A stretch of DNA of 32,152 nucleotides from Lachnospiraceae bacterium UBA4348 (GTDB taxonomy: Bacteria; Bacillota; Clostridia; Lachnospirales; Lachnospiraceae). The stretch spans positions 1 through 32,152 of the forward strand of contig DGTA01000017.1 in the NCBI GenBank assembly GCA_002394165.1, read 5' to 3'. The position numbers and the translations under genes were made by a program. The notes below the pieces were generated by a model. That model was not told where the DNA came from and did no database searches. It saw nothing but the letters and a program-made list of their open reading frames with translations. Numbering within the stretch: the first letter of the stretch is position 1; every line of letters starts with the position of its first letter. Shown in pieces: positions 30,671-32,152 of this stretch.

Positions 30671-31683
30671 TAGAGAACAGCAGGCACTGTCTCATGCCGG
30701 ATCGTTTCCCGGCTGCGGGCAGTGCCCTTTTTTGCTTCCTCGATCTGGGAGACGAGCATGGTGACGGCTTCGCGGGCGATCAGCGGGATCTGCTGGTCGA
30801 CCGTGGAGATCGGATAGATGGAATCCCTGGAGATCGGGGAGTTGTCGAAGCCCACCAGCCGGTAGGAGTCCGGCAGGGTATTGTATTTGCGGACAAGGCG
30901 GTTCAGGAAAGCGTGGGCTCTGGTATCATCCGAGAAAAAGAGTCCCTTTTTCTGGCCGGGATATCTGTTTTCCAGCTCATCCAGCAGTTTTTCAACCGCG
31001 GGACTGATGGCTGTGAAGGAGACATCCCCGTCCAGGAAGATGATCTCATGGCGGAGATCATTCTCGCGGCAGTAATCGCGGAATCCAAGGATACGGTTGT
31101 AGGCCGGTATGGTTTCCGGAGTGGGCGTGTTCACGTGGATATAGACGTCGCACTGATGAGAGTGCAGGAGGGAGACAGCCATCCTGGCTCCTGCATAGTT
31201 GTCGCAGTTGACGCTGCTGATGAAGTCGTCCTCACGCTCGATGCTGACGACCGGGATGGGCAGGGAAGCCAGCTCAGACGATGGAAGGGTATGGCTCATG
31301 ACGATCAGTCCCTCGATCTGGTAGGCCATCAGTTCCTCCAGATATTTTTTTTCGTGCTCAGGATCGCCGTCGCCCACAAAGACCAGGTATTTGAAACCGA
31401 ATTCATTGTAGGTGCTCAGGATCTGATTGAGCATCTCGGAGAAATAGTGGAGGTACAGATTCGGAACGATGATGCCGACAAACTCTGTTTTCCCCCTGGC
31501 CAGGATCCTGGCTACCTTATTTTCGTGATAGTTCAGTTTATCAAGCGCCCGGCGGATGATCTCCTGATTTTTCGGCGTAAGAGAATCGGGGTTGTTAAAA
31601 TAACGGGAGATCGTCGTCTTCGAAAATCCCGTGTAGCTGGCGATATCGTTGAAAGTTACGTTTTTCTTGTTTCCTTTATTCAT
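30607..31683 (-). CDS. LacI-family transcriptional regulator
   Basis: A 358-residue repressor. The N-terminal helix-turn-helix is VTFNDIASYTGFSKTTISRYFN (9-30), followed by a hinge YHENKVARIL in which Glu replaces the usual Pro, then a periplasmic-binding-like effector domain (GIIVPNLYLHYF, GLIVMSHT, DNYAGARMA, VGFDNSPIS). The start at 31683 has AGAGGTGGG upstream; a longer frame to 31899 begins before the gene's own promoter and was rejected. It is divergent from a sugar ABC binding protein gene, which is the likely target, with a sugar as inducer. AACCGGTT operators lie near both promoters. Its 3' end overlaps the K+ channel gene by 64 bp. Confidence 0.93.
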   Translation of the reverse strand: MNKGNKKNVTFNDIASYTGFSKTTISRYFNNPDSLTPKNQEIIRRALDKLNYHENKVARILARGKTEFVGIIVPNLYLHYFSEMLNQILSTYNEFGFKYLVFVGDGDPEHEKKYLEELMAYQIEGLIVMSHTLPSSELASLPIPVVSIEREDDFISSVNCDNYAGARMAVSLLHSHQCDVYIHVNTPTPETIPAYNRILGFRDYCRENDLRHEIIFLDGDVSFTAISPAVEKLLDELENRYPGQKKGLFFSDDTRAHAFLNRLVRKYNTLPDSYRLVGFDNSPISRDSIYPISTVDQQIPLIAREAVTMLVSQIEEAKKGTARSRETIRHETVPAVLYQRDTTELYGSGNSCASGLPS

Positions 31684-31813
31684 TACCCACCTCTTCCCGG
31701 CAGCGGGACAAAGCGGCTGTTTACTGCTTTCATATATTGAATTGTTAGTATACAGGCCGGTCAGCAGAAATATGATTACAGCAGGGTCATCTGGAAAAAT
31801 GATATTTGTATGA

Positions 31814-31843
31814 ATTATATCAAATATGCACGAAAAATAGCAA
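31814..31843 (-). promoter_or_regulatory. Promoter of the LacI-family gene
   Basis: On the minus strand, -35 TTGCTA (31838-31843), 18-bp spacer, -10 TATAAT (31814-31819) preceded by TGA (extended -10). The operator at 31848-31862 lies just upstream of this -35. Confidence 0.75.
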
Positions 31844-31847
31844 CAAA

Positions 31848-31862
31848 TAACCGGTTCCTCAA
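31848..31862. promoter_or_regulatory. Operator copy 1 (TAACCGGTTCCTCAA)
   Basis: Contains the 8-bp palindrome AACCGGTT with the central CG typical of LacI-family sites. Identical over 15 bp to the copy at 31969-31983. It sits about -45 relative to the repressor's own start. Confidence 0.72.
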
Positions 31863-31928
31863 TAGCGAATCTGCTAATTACACAAAAAACGGTTGTCATT
31901 CTTGTCGATTATTTCGCTTTGAAATTGA

Positions 31929-31957
31929 TTGACGTTCGTCAGATTGAATGATAATAT
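31929..31957 (+). promoter_or_regulatory. Promoter of the sugar-binding-protein gene
   Basis: -35 TTGACG (31929-31934), 17-bp spacer, -10 TAATAT (31952-31957) preceded by TGA (extended -10). The start is near 31964. Confidence 0.78.
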
Positions 31958-31968
31958 GTTTTAGAAAG

Positions 31969-31983
31969 TAACCGGTTCCTCAA
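31969..31983. promoter_or_regulatory. Operator copy 2 (TAACCGGTTCCTCAA)
   Basis: Second identical 15-bp copy, at about +6 to +20 of the binding-protein transcript, where a bound repressor would block initiation or early elongation. A further AACCGG half-site follows at 31982-31987. Confidence 0.75.
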
Positions 31984-32040
31984 CCGGAAAATGAAACCAA
32001 AGTACAGTGGATGAATTGATTTAAAAAGGAGGATCATTTC

Positions 32041-32152
32041 ATGAAGAGAAGAATTCTTGCCGGAGCAGTCGTAGCCGCAGCTCTTACCGGTGCGGTCGCA
32101 TCCGCAGCGATGGCTGCCGATGTGAAGATCACCATCTTCAACTCAAAGATGG
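32041..32152 (+). CDS. Sugar ABC transporter substrate-binding protein, N-terminus (partial)
   Basis: Only the first 37 residues are in the window. A signal peptide (basic MKRR, then a hydrophobic core, ending AAMA) is followed by ADVKITIFNSKM, the usual mature start of family 1 extracellular solute-binding proteins for sugars. There is no lipobox cysteine, unusual for a Gram-positive binding protein, so its retention at the membrane is unclear. AAAGGAGG lies 9 bp before the ATG. A promoter and operator for the divergent LacI-family repressor sit directly upstream. The gene is cut by the window end, and permease genes would be expected beyond. Confidence 0.85.
   Translation, partial: MKRRILAGAVVAAALTGAVASAAMAADVKITIFNSKM

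Larger units (their letters stand above)
31684..32040. other. Regulatory gap between LacI-family and sugar-binding-protein genes
   Basis: This 357-bp AT-rich stretch has no credible gene. It holds a leader of about 124 nt and a promoter for the repressor on the minus strand, a promoter for the binding protein on the plus strand, two identical 15-bp operators and a small palindrome TGACG-TT-CGTCA over the plus-strand -35 (31930-31941). Confidence 0.8.

Noticed and set aside
30694..31740. A 348-codon plus-strand frame opposite the LacI-family gene
   Set aside because: Shadow of a well-supported repressor gene; no ribosome binding site or domain.

Overview
The window looks like chromosomal DNA from a Gram-positive, GC-rich member of the Clostridia, most likely Lachnospiraceae. 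This is inferred from gene content and style: strong AGGAGG-type ribosome binding sites, sigma-A promoters with 17-18 bp spacers, a class A PBP without outer-membrane genes, an OhrR-type regulator, a barnase-type RNase and BspA-like leucine-rich repeats. No species can be named from sequence alone. I see no insertion sequence, prophage, CRISPR array or rRNA. Genes are densely packed on both strands.

Layout, left part. A tRNA cluster (3' end of a probable tRNA-Asn, then tRNA-Glu and tRNA-Cys) ends in a terminator. It is followed by a MelB-like sugar symporter with an alpha/beta hydrolase, an unknown minus-strand gene, an AT-richer polytopic membrane protein, and a zinc-ribbon protein with a long Ala/Glu helical tail. 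Next come Maf and a fusion of a CbxX/CfqX-type AAA+ ATPase to an aldose 1-epimerase. tRNA-Ala(CGC), an isochorismatase-fold hydrolase and a convergent S66 peptidase follow.

Middle. From one clear promoter at 11458-11486, eight plus-strand genes run to 18660 with gaps of at most 20 bp or with overlaps: nucleoside phosphorylase, secreted barnase-like RNase, barstar-like inhibitor, Cof-type HAD phosphatase, TrmO, a leucine-rich-repeat protein, a DUF2201/VWA protein and a MoxR-type AAA+ ATPase. The front half reads as RNA degradation and nucleoside salvage. The back half is a VWA-MoxR module of unknown target. A minus-strand class A PBP meets it tail to tail.

Right part. A divergent promoter with a small palindrome drives yigZ, a DUF1934 gene, murI and an ATZ/TRZ-type amidohydrolase. 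Then come a basic membrane-anchored protein (minus strand), a secreted trigger-factor-like FKBP foldase and a uracil permease. A peroxide-response unit follows: glutathione peroxidase, OhrR and a voltage-gated-type K+ channel. The window ends with a LacI-family repressor divergent from a sugar ABC transporter binding protein, cut by the window edge. Two identical 15-bp sites containing AACCGGTT lie in the 357-bp gap between them.

The most notable items are the barnase/barstar pair with matching interface changes and a cationic linker, the AAA+-epimerase fusion, the eight-gene unit that joins the toxin-like pair to a VWA-MoxR module, the OhrR-GPx-channel unit, and the repeated AACCGGTT and TGAGTCAGGAGA sites.
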